A DNA stretch of 64,000 bases. Source: Litomosoides sigmodontis (Eukaryota > Nematoda > Chromadorea > Rhabditida > Onchocercidae). Location: contig OY718804.1 in NCBI GenBank assembly GCA_963070105.1, positions 4,549,317 through 4,613,316 on the forward strand, in the 5' to 3' direction. This document shows positions 10,983-22,600 of this stretch, piece after piece (positions within the stretch are counted from its first letter, which is position 1; every line of letters begins with the position of its first letter). The notes beneath the pieces are model-generated. The model had not been told where the DNA came from and searched no databases. It saw only the letters and a program-made list of their open reading frames with translations. Both the position numbers and the translations under genes were made by a program.

Positions 10983-11881
10983 CCAACAAATGCAGAAGGC
11001 AGTTAACGGCTAATCGCTTGAATATTTAAAATAGGTAAAATGGCGGAAAGATTCCTCTAATATCGATCAGCGGTATCACGACGCATTATTTCGTACAATA
11101 AAATTATTTCGGTTTATCGCTGTGACGAATCAGGTCTAGTCGTGCACTGACTGATGAATATCTTGTCAAGATTTAATCAATTTAAATACGTGCCTAATAG
11201 TTTAATAAACGCTACCTTTTAAAGAAATCGCATTGAGAAAAAAAATCCGCCTTTTTCTTATTTTTTAAATATTTCTTCTGAAACACTGGGAAAGCGATCT
11301 GTGATGCTTTAAGGAGCGTAATGGTTAAGTGAGAGATGCGATCACTTTTGTTTGCATGAAAGCAACGATGAAATCGTTGATTTGAGCAGCAAAGATCTCT
11401 TTTAATAGAAAATATCTTTATTTTCAGTCGAGCGAGTAAAACAGGTGAATGAAGTGAGAAGTGTTTGGATGGAAAATGCATGATGAGTGGAGGACGGTAT
11501 CAATACTCCATTGAATATGAGCCTACTAGAATAATAACATGCAAGATTTAAAAACTGCCAGTTAAATTCTCTCCAACAAGTTGTGAATACAGCTAGCTCT
11601 ACGATGACACTTACGAGTCTCAGATGTTATCTAATATACAGTAGTAAAGTAAAAAATAGGGGAGTACTTCGACAACTAAATATGGCACAAAGGAAGTGAA
11701 AATCATAAATAAAGGAAAGTTTGGGATTACAATGCGATCACTGCTTGGGCAACATCTCCTTGAGAATTCAGATTGGAGCAAATTCCAGAACGAATTGCAT
11801 GAGAATCGATGTTGCACGGCGATCGGTCATGGCGAGCACATTTTGCCCAGAAGGCTTTTTGAAAACATCGATTGCAGTGCT

Positions 11882-14800
11882 TTAGTATTGCAGCATATTC
11901 CTGTCGTATGAGTTGATGATGTTGTCAGTGATAATTCGCACGTCGTCAACTAACTTTTTCATTTCGTCAACGGCCGCTACGAGTTCATTTGAGGAAGCGG
12001 AAGAGAAAACACGCGTGATGAGTGGCATTAAAATCTGGTCGAATCTCTGCAAAAGGTTGTTAGAGTAATTTAAGCTGAATTAACAGCAATCGTTACACTT
12101 ACCTTCAGCTTTTCCTCTCTGATAGCTCTGACTGCACGTTGAATACCTAGTGGACGAATTCGTTTTATTTCATTTATTGAAATATCGTTGGGCAACGAGC
12201 CCTGAAGTAGTATCTCCGGTGGTTGCAGAAGCAGCACGGTGACATCTCGTAGTTCTACATTTGACCATTCAGATAAATGATAGTCAGCGCCGTATATCCC
12301 GTAAATAAACGGTATGTATAGTTCTTCTGGGAGGTACCGTCCACAATTGATGATATAAGCTAAATGAGCTTTTCTTTAAAACAGCTGGACAATTTAGAGA
12401 ATTCAAAGAAATTTATGAATGGATTCTTGATGATACGCAGCGCAAAAGTGCTTGCAGATCTTTATGGACGGACGTACTGTTAAATTAAAATATGTCAAGT
12501 GGTCAGTGTTGGTTGAAAGTCACGAGCGTCATTAGAGCTGCTAAGCTGAAGACTAACCATTTATGACCAAATATTCTAGGCGTTGTAATCGATGCGATAG
12601 CCAAGTTGTGAACATTTGCTGCACGGCTGAACTCGTTGGCGACTGTGAAATATGACGTACTCCGTCATCCATCTAAAAATTTTCATCCTTTTCATCCTAC
12701 ATAAACCATTTCTAAGAGATAAGAAGCACCCGCTTACATCTACTGATTGAATAACTGGCATAAAGGCAGAGTTTCCTTGGGACGAAATTTGGATGGGAGA
12801 AATTCTCGGGGGTGAAACAACGTGAGCTGCTCTGTTCTCCGTGTTTTCAGGCGCATTTGTGACTTCTCTCACGCATGCCATTCTCTCCTCACCATCGCCG
12901 CATCTCTGTGTTGTTTCCTCTGAAATAACGTAATGACTTTGCCCTATCACGTGTGCTTACATTCTACTAACGCATGTCTACGAGAGCTTAGGCAGCTAGG
13001 ATCTGCGTGTTTCGTTTTCCACAATCATTGATTGACCACTAACTGCAAATCTACCATTACTTTGTAATCGATTTTGGAACCCATAAACTTACCAGTCATA
13101 TTCCGCCTCTTTTTGTTTACAACGCGCAAATAGTCTTCCTCGGTGCTGCCGTGATTTTTGTGCTCTTTATGGAAAGATGAAATTCGAAGATAGCCATTCG
13201 TTGTGTCGGAATTCAAACGAAATCTCGCTTCACAACCCAGCGGAAGATAATTCTGATTTGGACGTTTACCGTCACCTGGAAGAATGAACAGTTTTGCTCT
13301 TTCGTATAGGAATGACTAGAGGAGCAATGGCGTTTACACTTCCACAGGAAAACTGAGTAAGAATGATGCATTTGCGCCGTTTTTGACGTGAGATTGTGAG
13401 AATCGTTTTAAAGTAATAACGGCAATCAATGAGTGGGCAGTTAAGGTATTCTGAGCGACTTCTTTGTTAATTACTTCAACACATTTGCTATCCTCTTGTT
13501 CCATCAAAGCCAATACAGCTATGCCAATTAGATTTATAAATGATGTTTCTTCTTAGTACCGACATTTCCTGATATAATCACAGATCAGTTCCTACAGTAC
13601 AGCTGATCGGATCACTGTGTCTGTGGAAAATATGAGAGGAGATATTGAAGCGAATATTTTCGTGCTAAATGAGAGATTTTTTTAAGTGAATGTTGCTTTT
13701 CATGGAAATTCTACGACAGACTATTGCAACTTCACTCCGTGAAATAATCAGAAGGAGGCGTTGGTTCTTCACGAGGTTAGCCAGGTCATTGGAGAGCCAG
13801 GAGTTGATGGCATACGCAGTTGTGCTATCAACAAGGATTTGCTGTGGGTAGGATTATTGTCACTTATTATTTCGTAGCCTCAAGGGGACTGGTTGGTTGG
13901 TTGGTTGGACCCCTTGAAACTACCCGTCTGACGAATAATGGTAACCTCCAACAACATTAAGACGGCAGCTGGCGAAAACAATTTTTATGATTTAAAAGAG
14001 CGTTGCTTTTATAATTTAATGCTTTCAAATGGTAAAGTGAACAATAGCAGCATAAAAAATTTTTTTTCCTTCCCGAAATGACCTCGTAAATATGGTACTG
14101 TCGAGGAAAAGGAACCGATAATTACCGATTTCATCATCCCCTACCTATTTCCTCCGTTTAAATCTGTCGGAAAATTTTCTGATAATTTCATTAAGTTTTC
14201 CTTCAAAATCTGATTCCTTGAGGTTTTAGTTTAATAACTTAAGAGTGAAATGAAGTTATTTGAATAAGGTACAATATGCCTTAATGAAAAATGCTTACTC
14301 CCTTGTTTTTAGAAAAAAGGATACTCATTCTCCTTGTTTCCAACAAAAATTCATGCTTAAATTTCTGTCAAATAGAATTTATACATCTAAACTAGCTCTT
14401 CCAGTACTTCTACACGCGATAGTGATAATATACCATTTCAAAAGCCATCCGATATCGTAGTTCGTGACCAAAGGACCTAGCAGTCTGATCGGAGCTGGCA
14501 AGCCAGCTGGCTGGTGGTAGGGTGGATGGCTAACCCGTAAACAAATCATTCATCATCGGCAACAGCTCTCCTTGCTTTAATATCCAATTCCGCCCCTCTC
14601 GTTGCCTTCTTCCAACCGAAGAAATAGATGGAATTTGAAGATTGAGGCCCTACCGGGCACAAGTAGAAGAGAAGCTTAGCTTCCGTCCGTTCTATCCTTT
14701 CGCACAAAACAATCCAGACGAAGATGAGAAAACGACATTTACTGAAAGTGATCCTCGTTCCCATCTGCTCTTAAAAGATAAAGGTATCCCAATCAACTAG

Positions 14801-16781
14801 CACAATCGCTATAGGTCAAGTAAAATGTAAATCGATAAAGTAATAGTATGGAAAGATAGACAGTTAGATGACAGAATGTTTTAATCCCGACAACTGTGGA
14901 ATTATTTACTGAAATGAATTCAAAGCTTAATTATTCTTTAATGAAGCACTTCAAATTTGGAAGAGAAAATTTGATACTTTATTAAGCTCTTTCTCTCTTA
15001 GAATTTTAATTTTTCCTAACAAATAATTGAGTTGCTACACAAATGCGCAATTGCCCATGGCATTAGCGCTCCAATACAAAAAATTAGTGCTGACATTAAA
15101 AATTGACTTGGGGTGGGTGTATACATATTAATCTCTTAAAATAATGAACCATAAATAGTAATTAATAAAACTAGAAAAACACCACAGTTTTTATACAACT
15201 GTAAACTGTGAAACTACTTTCGATTATCAGAAATGATTTGTAATGGAAAACAGAAGAAAAACTTAAATGTGACCTCTTTTACGTGGAAGTCCATAATGGG
15301 CGCAGTGAAATACTATATATTTGTATTTAAAGCGAGTAATCACTCGTCCTTCGCCATCCCGGAGATGCTCAGAACTAGCTCTTCGAAACGGATAATTCCA
15401 CGCAACTTTATACGCTTCCAAACACTCTTCGAATTCATCAAAGCTGGAAAACAACTAGCTGCCAGTAATTACCAATTGAAATGTCAAAAATGAAATTAAA
15501 TTATTTCTTTAAGGGAAATAAATACCTATCAAATTTTGCGCCTTCGTCAATCCTTGAAGCTTTACGCCGAATTTCTTCTTGCTCTTCTGGCGTAAATGAC
15601 GAGAGTGTTCTGTTGCGGTATCGTTGACTAGCTTCTGTTAACTCATGTTTGTTACACGTTTCTTCACTGCTTGGTGTTGCTAAAAGCACGTAAGTTTACG
15701 TTTGAGTTCCAGGAGTCACTCATCGAACACTCACCATTTTCTGAACTGTCCATCTTCCCACTGCTTTGCTCATCGCAATTCTCATCGCAGTGCTGACCAT
15801 TTGACATTGCATCGTCAGATTGCTTATCCAACACCTGTCCTTGTCTACTTTTGATGCTTAAATCTATTGGCTCGTCGTCGCCATAATCAAAGTTTTCCAT
15901 TGAAGCTTTTTCTGCTTTACTTCTACTCTGTTCGATGTTGCCTTCTGAAAGCATTTTTTCCGTGAAGAACACGCATCCTTTTAAAAAATTTACCTCCTGA
16001 AATTACTTACGTATGATGTGCATTACGAATTTCGGCTTACGCTTATTTCGGACCAATTCATCTCTAACTGTCGCCGTGCGAGACACACCGTTTGCTGAAA
16101 ATACTTCAATTTGGTTAGTATACCGATGGTTTTTCTGCCGACATAGAGTATATCTGACCAGTAAATTTTCCCGTCCTTCCTACCGTAATCTCCTCCTCTC
16201 AAAACAAAATTCATTTTAAATACACTCCGATTACTAAAAATCGTACTCTTCGCGCCAGAAGTTCCCACGTTACACTCAGTTTCCTCTGCCAACGCTCTCT
16301 TTCCGCTCGCTTTTGCGACTTTTCGACCTCTCACATCTACCTTTCCCACCGAGTATATCTGAGCACTCTGCCGTCCTGCAGTGGCGACTGCACTAGAAGA
16401 CTGAGGTTGCGTGGTCGGATCCGATTCATTAATTACTTTCTTCTGCACAATCGTTCTGTCCTGCAAATTCACTTATATTAGCATGCCTACTAATATTACC
16501 TGCTATACCTCGGGAGTTCTGGCATATCATTGACAGATGGAGATTAACGCCTAATAGTACGAATCTATCTACGTTGACTATCTATCTACTTGATTCCATT
16601 TATCTCTTCCAGATTGCTATCTGTTCTATCTATCTCTACATGAATCTATCTACCTGATCCATAACAGCACAGATCTGAATTTATCTACCTTGACAGTGGC
16701 ATTTCCATCTCGCTCCTCACTGCACTGCTCCGTGGGAGGCAGTTCGTCCGGCACTTCGCTTTTGCATTGCGGCAGCGCCAT
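11882..16781 (-). CDS. ZSWIM3/FAR1-like zinc-binding protein with CtBP-type motif, copy B
   Basis: Minus-strand exons are 16781-16689, 16460-16041, 15996-15735, 15679-15526, 15443-15274, 13275-13093, 12919-12738 and 12672-12558, all phase-consistent. An exon near 12355-12125 and a final exon 12046-11882 follow. The exon structure is the same as in copy A. Exon 2 is 7 codons longer. Exon 3 is 17 codons longer and still carries PIDLS. Exons 4 and 5 are almost identical to A. The last exon reads past the position where A has TGA, giving about 18 extra residues ending in RNMLQY. At the penultimate exon the acceptor AG used by A is changed (CAA), so another acceptor (TTTAG near 12357) would be needed. 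This copy may be functional at its 3' end, but intron 5 carries a large insertion. Role as for copy A. Confidence 0.62.
13360..15255. mobile_element. insertion of about 1.9 kb in intron 5 of copy B, TE-like debris
   Basis: In copy A the intron between exons 5 and 6 is 146 nt (8078-8223). In B it is 1998 nt (15273-13276), and nearly all the extra lies in this interval. It includes a (GGTT)4GG run inside a hairpin at 13881-13916, and a block at about 14470-14775 of different, more balanced base composition with a 72-residue minus-strand frame (14546-14764). A + strand exon-like frame lies near 13755-13848 between an AG and a GTAGGA. I recognise no transposase or reverse transcriptase motif, and terminal repeats were not found. 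The mobile origin is therefore inferred from presence/absence alone. Confidence 0.45.
13881..13916. repeat. hairpin with a (GGTT)4GG loop
   Basis: CAAGGGG (13881-13887) pairs perfectly with CCCCTTG (13910-13916). The loop contains GGTTGGTTGGTTGGTTGG, a sequence able to form a two-tetrad G-quadruplex. Confidence 0.8.
16461..16688 (-). repeat. GATA-type tandem expansion in intron 1 of copy B
   Basis: Intron 1 is 228 nt in B but 112 nt in A and in C. The extra DNA in B is built from imperfect repeats of GTAGATAGATTC-like units (TCTATC on the + strand, mainly 16565-16688). It is an intronic microsatellite expansion specific to B. Confidence 0.8.
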
Positions 16782-19635
16782 TTCAAGCTGAAATTTAATA
16801 AACTGTAAAAGTTTTCACTGAATCCACGGCTACAATGATAATAGCAATAGCCGAAAGAATGCCTTCTGAGAGAGTCAGTCATTTGGCTGTTCCACCGTCA
16901 CAAGGTGACCGCCAATTCAAATTCCCAGTTTGACGAAGAGAGAATGAATTGAAAGCAGCCAGTAGCGGTAGCTACTCAGTGAGGCATTGCACAATGAAAT
17001 TCACAGAAAAAATCAGTCAAAAATCTTACTTTTCGCATGGCTTAAATTAATGAACATTTCAGGCACTTTCGATTATTATTTTTTTGTTAGAATTCGGACT
17101 TTTGTGCTTTAAAATTTCATCCGCCAACGTGACTCTTCACCAAAACATGAATTTTAATTTGGAAGAGCAGCAAATTGGAATTGAATTACAAGTTTCAAGA
17201 AGTGCAAGATTGCTGAAATCAATGAGAAAGCAGAAGTGTAAAGAAAGAGTGTGTGGAGGAGGGAGAGGTCAGGTGGGAAAGGACTTGGGGGTCAGCTTGC
17301 TGCTGGAGATGTAGTAGGTAGGCGCGGTGGTGAGCGATTTTTCGGGCTTTCGCTCCCCCATAGTTGACATCCCTGACAGCAGAGATGGTCGCATTTTTTT
17401 GTAGTAATGCGAGAGGGAGAGGAAGGGAGTGGACAGAGGTTGAGCGAGGGACCTTCCTTCTTCATCTCTCAGTCAACCAACAACAGTCCTTCCGCCGAGG
17501 GAACGGAAGTGAAGCGCTCCGCGGAGTGCTACGAGAGCGTTTATTCCAGTCGCGATGTACCGATGAGATCAGAAGGATGAAATAATACAGCTTTTGAGGC
17601 GAAGAGTGACCAACGCGGAAACCGATCAAAGCATTCATTTGACTACCTTTAGCGGCACACCTCGTACAATTTCAAAAAGACGACCCAGCTTTGCTACCAC
17701 AATTTTCGGTAGCCTTTCTCTCTAAGCAAACTACTGCTCGAGTGTGGAGTTTGTTGTGAACCTACGAAATTTAAAAAAGTTCCCACGGGTCGGATGCCAT
17801 TCTCAGACTTCTATTGAGCCCATCCTACTGAGCTTTCTTTCGTGACACTTACTTTGCTATGTAATTCGCATAATGCAATGTAATTTGCGAGCAAGAAACA
17901 CTGTTCCGCGGGGCTTTCCCTATGCAATGACCAGAGGAGGTTGAGGAGGAGGAAATGGGAAGCGTCAGCAACAATGGACGGCTGGTCGCCGATCAGTCAG
18001 CTGATGAAGTGGTCAACTCTGCAACATAGTGCGTTCATTTATTATAGCGGCGCAGGCAGCACTGATGTTTTTTCTTGTGGTCAACTGCTCTGTCTCTCTG
18101 ACATTCCTTGACCGTCACTCACTTGTGTCTGCTCCCACTTACGCTCTCACCTCACTTCTCTATATATTCTGAGGACGACTGAGGGAAGTGACTACTTTTT
18201 AGGGAAAAATTAAAAGTGAAAATGTAAAAGATCGGATCGAATTAGCAACATTCGTCAAAGCAAAAGAAAACACACGGAGATGTTTGCAGGTCATAAGAGG
18301 AGAAGAGAGAAAGAGAGAGAGAGAGAGAGAGAACCCCCTCTGAGGTCACTATATCGTTGTGGAGAGTGAGCAATTACGGTTAAGCGTGCGTGGATTCTCC
18401 CTCCATAATTGACGCCTGCTTGATGGAGTTTTGTGGACGGCGAGGGAAGATTATCATTTGTGATCTTCGATAGCACAGAGAGATGATGATAGTTTGGGGG
18501 AAGCCTTTGTAGCGGTGAAAAGTTACGTGGTAGCCTTAATTGTCATTGAATGGCAATTCCTCACCAACGCATGGTAGACGGACCTTCCTCTGTCCAAGCT
18601 GGTCATGCATCGGTGGCGGACTGACCATCGGGTTAGGACAGTTTGGTAAATGGAATACTACTGTAATAAAGATAGTCCGGGGTAGAGCTCTACGAGTAAA
18701 GCTGTAAGCGATTTTTAGCAAACGTAGATAAGTTAAAGGGATACCTGGAAAGTTGGCGACGTAGCGTGGGAGCGTGAGAGGCTCAGAAATGGGCGACAGC
18801 AGAGACCGATCACCTGATCTGGTTGATGTGATGCAATGGCTAGTCAGTTCGATGATGATGTTGTACTTTGGACGGAGCTTAAAAATGTTTTTCCATCTTC
18901 TACGTCCTCTTTGACCGCCGCTTGTGACGCCTCTCTCTCTCTCTCAGGAACGGTTGAATTGCAAGTTGTGCACGATGTCACATATCGTTGACCTTGCTAA
19001 TCAATAAGTTGCTTCATGTTTCATGCTAATTTCTCTGCAAAATACTGCTCGGAATAAGTTCTTCAACGTTACGTCACTTGCGTGAGCATCAAATCGGAAA
19101 AAATTCATCAAAAATTGCCATTCAATTTCATATATTTCATCCGTTAGGCAAACATGCGATGAAATTAATATTGCACTTAAAAATTGCGCAATGTTTCGGC
19201 CTGCAAAACTCCTCATTGAATTTCATTTCAAGTTTTGAGTTGAAATTTGTTGAATTTAATGAGCATAATTTTAATTAATAGTTGTTCTGTTAAAAACACA
19301 TGAATGAATAAGGCAATAGCTGTAGAAATATTTGTAATGGAAGAGGGGTCGTTTGTTGGGTGTGCTGTGAATAGCAGTCGTGTCCAGCTGTCGCAACCGC
19401 TTGTTTTAGTGGATTATCGTCGTTTGTATTATAATTAGGCACGCACACGTCCGGCACTTATTCATTGTCACCAGCCTCTTGCAGGATTGCTCAGGGAGCA
19501 TCTGACTGAAAGCTAAAATTTAAATTTCAATTCTCCTCCTTCCAATGTACCATGGCATTTCCTTTAGGAATGAATGAATAGAATGACAATATGTGCAGAT
19601 GAAATATAAAACACAAAATGGAGTGCTTAAAATTA
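16782..19635. other. conserved upstream block of copy B
   Basis: Reverse-complement equivalent of 3894-6757. Differences from A are few: scattered substitutions and a changed CT-run flank at about 18310-18340. It probably holds the promoter and 5' sequence of the copy B gene. No separate gene is supported. Confidence 0.6.
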
Positions 19636-22600
19636 GTTATAGTGCAGCATGAAACAGTAAATACGAATTGCTGTTGAGGAAATGGAGTTGCAAATGCAAA
19701 TGATGGAACTTAAAATTAGAAATCAAATGCAAAATGCTGTTTGAAACAGTGATGGAACACATAATATGTTCTAGTGACAAGTTAAGAAGTGAAAATGGAA
19801 TACTAAATGCGAAGTAGAAGTAGACTGCTAACTGTCATCAAAGTCGGTATTGCGGACTTCGTAATTACTTTACTAAATTAAAATCTATTGGTTTTGCTTT
19901 CTGGATGTAGGAGTGAGTTGTTTTGAAAAGTTTTGGTTTAAGAAATTGCTCATAAATTTTTGCAAAAAAATTGACTTAATTTAACAGTTTTAACGAATAG
20001 TGCAAATTGTCAACAACTTATGATTTATGATTTGTTTTGTTTACATTAATGCATGCTGCTTGAATGAAATTAAGAGAGGGAAAGTAAAATTTTGTTAAAA
20101 AGCACTTTCTGCGTTTAAGATTTAATTAATTAGTGGAAAGATAACTTCACAATTTTGCCACAATTCTTATAACTCTGATTAAACCACGAATTGTTGTGAT
20201 GAGCAAATGGCAATTTTCACAGAAAGAAATTTAGCTGACAAAAGCTTCATTTCAATTCAACGCTCTCAAATTGGAGCAATTGCATTTTTGCCACAAAATT
20301 TCTGTTGAAATCGTTCGCTGTTGAAATGAAACAGATGGATGATCTGTTGTAATTATAGGCACCAAAAAGAATGAAATGTAATTTGCTGAAGAAAAAAGGA
20401 ACAAAGAGTGATCCCAGTGATTTTTGATAATATCATGCTTTTTTTTCAATATTTATCGAAATGACCAATCAATAGTTTTATTTTGAAATTTCACACACAA
20501 ATCTCACTTTAAGTTTATTTAGTAACTTTTATCACTATGAAATTAATGATTGGGGTAGAAGAGAAAATGCAAAAATGGAATAATTAACTTCTCAATGAAG
20601 CATTCTTTGTCACTCTCCAAATATTACCGATAATTTTTCAATGAATTGAATACTTCACCTTTTTGGAAATGTATAATGAAAGTAGGAAGCCAAATGGCAG
20701 TTCTCTGTTTTGTATTTAATTTCAATACAATCTTTGCAACACAGTTTAAGTCTCATCTCTGCTACAGCCATGCGCCAGCCGTGCTCAACATTTGTAATTT
20801 TAATGCATGAGTTTTATCATAATGTGATCGCCGTCGCTCCGCACTGTATCACTGAAGCGTAGACGAATTCAGATTTATTAATTAAATCAGTCATGCTGCA
20901 AACATTAAACGTAGTTGAATTTCTACGTTATGCATTGCAAGCGTAACCTGAATTGCTAGCATGCAAGTTGAGGTGAATGTCAATGAAAAGTGTGTTGATA
21001 AATTTGTGAGCGAACTGTTTGTAGATGTTTGATATCAAACACATAAGCATTTTATCTCTGCAAAGATCTAAATATTTGCTTAGCAAATGATTAATCATCA
21101 TCTATATGCTCTCTTCCTAATTTCAAACAAATTACCTTTAACCTCACTTACCTCTCCTTGCCCTTTCTTTCCATCGATCAACTCACACTTTTATCTTCAA
21201 GCACAATTTCCGCTCCCACCTCAAAACAGATGTTGACAATTGCACCCACAACATAATTATGCCAACTTCCCCGCACTTACACACCAGTAACACTTACCGC
21301 TTTCACAATCTTCCACGGGTCACTCGCACTAAACGTACGCCTCATCCTTTATTCGTCATTCTCACTAAACGTACGCTTGATTCGTTTCACTAAACTTACG
21401 CTTATTCAACAAGTCGTTTCATTTCGTTACTTCATTTTTTTAAGTAAAATTTTTATGTATTCTAACTTTATTTTTATAATTATCACCAAGCTATAAATTA
21501 TTTAAATGTGAAAATTCCTCACCGCTGATATTTTTGAAGTTTAATTAGCGAAACTGTAGCTATCATATATACCATTTCTGTAAGCAGCAGTATTGTGATA
21601 TAATGCGATACAAACTACTGTAATTATAATAACTACTGCTAACAGTAGTACTAGCAGTGATCTTTATGATAACAGCAATGGAATATTTAAGTTATTAATT
21701 GAAATTTTGGTTAATTTATTGAATTATTTATGTGTTAAGGAAATTCATTACTGTTAATGAAAAATTGTGTTATTCGTAGAAGGCAGTGATAATAAAAAGG
21801 GGAGGAAATTTTCTTATCAATTATTTATTGCTTTTAATTAATTCCTGCAAAAATGATGTGAAATTTTTTTCAAAAACTTTCACTAAATTGAGTACTGTTT
21901 AAATTATTATAAAATTTATTAGTTGTTTCCTAGGGTCCTTTAAAGCTATCAGACCTAATTGAATGATTTAAATGCAAATTTTTGCACGCATCGAATGAAC
22001 ACTTACAAAAAATGGAAAGGGACAGTAATGAATTTTATTCCAACGCTTTCATTTACTATTGCAACTATCAAATACATTTTGTGATTTTCCACGCATTATG
22101 CCAAATTATAAAATTTTCAAAATATCATTTATGACAATTACATACAGTTCGGAGGTGAGGCAAAAGTGCATTGTAATTCTCATTTCCTCTTCACTTTCAA
22201 ATTTTTATGCCAAAAATTTTTTACTTCAAATTAGACAAATTAAAGGTGCAATAATTAGTGATTAAATAAGATTAACGTCAGCTATTCTAACTTTCATAAA
22301 AATAATCAAAATTATACAAATCCATTAATGCCTTACAAAATTATTTAATTATATTGTTTCTCTCATCTCTCTTCGTCACTGAAGTAGCAATAATAATTAT
22401 TGAAATATAAATTGTCAATTTTTGTCAACAATTCATGAATAGTTACCAAAATATTTATCCACTTTAAATTGCTGATAAATCACACTTGAATGATTTATTT
22501 CTATTTCAAATTCAATTTACTAGCACGTCAAAGTATTTTTGTTTTCATGAATGAATAATTTCTTTTGTACACTACTTTTGCTCTTTACTTCTAAATTCAC

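Larger units (their letters stand above)
9831..11689. other. spacer between inverted copies A and B
   Basis: AT-rich single-copy DNA forms the centre of the large inverted repeat. It contains an 82-residue open frame at 10619-10867 with no recognisable family, a perfect 15-bp tandem duplication at 10857-10886, and three TGACGT motifs at 10958-10982. No gene can be supported. Confidence 0.5.
11690..19635 (-). repeat. segmental repeat unit, copy B (inverted relative to A)
   Basis: This is the reverse complement of copy A, with an extra insertion of about 1.9 kb at about 13360-15255. Identity to A is very high from 19635 to the first coding exon and across exons 4 and 5. It is clearly lower in exon 2, part of exon 3, and from exon 6 to the 3' end. 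The extra 356 bp at 19635-19280 are shared with A but absent from C. The left boundary near 11690 is approximate. Confidence 0.9.

Noticed and set aside
21327..21406. CRISPR-like array
   Set aside because: Only three short, unevenly spaced words in a eukaryotic AT-rich region; no cas genes.
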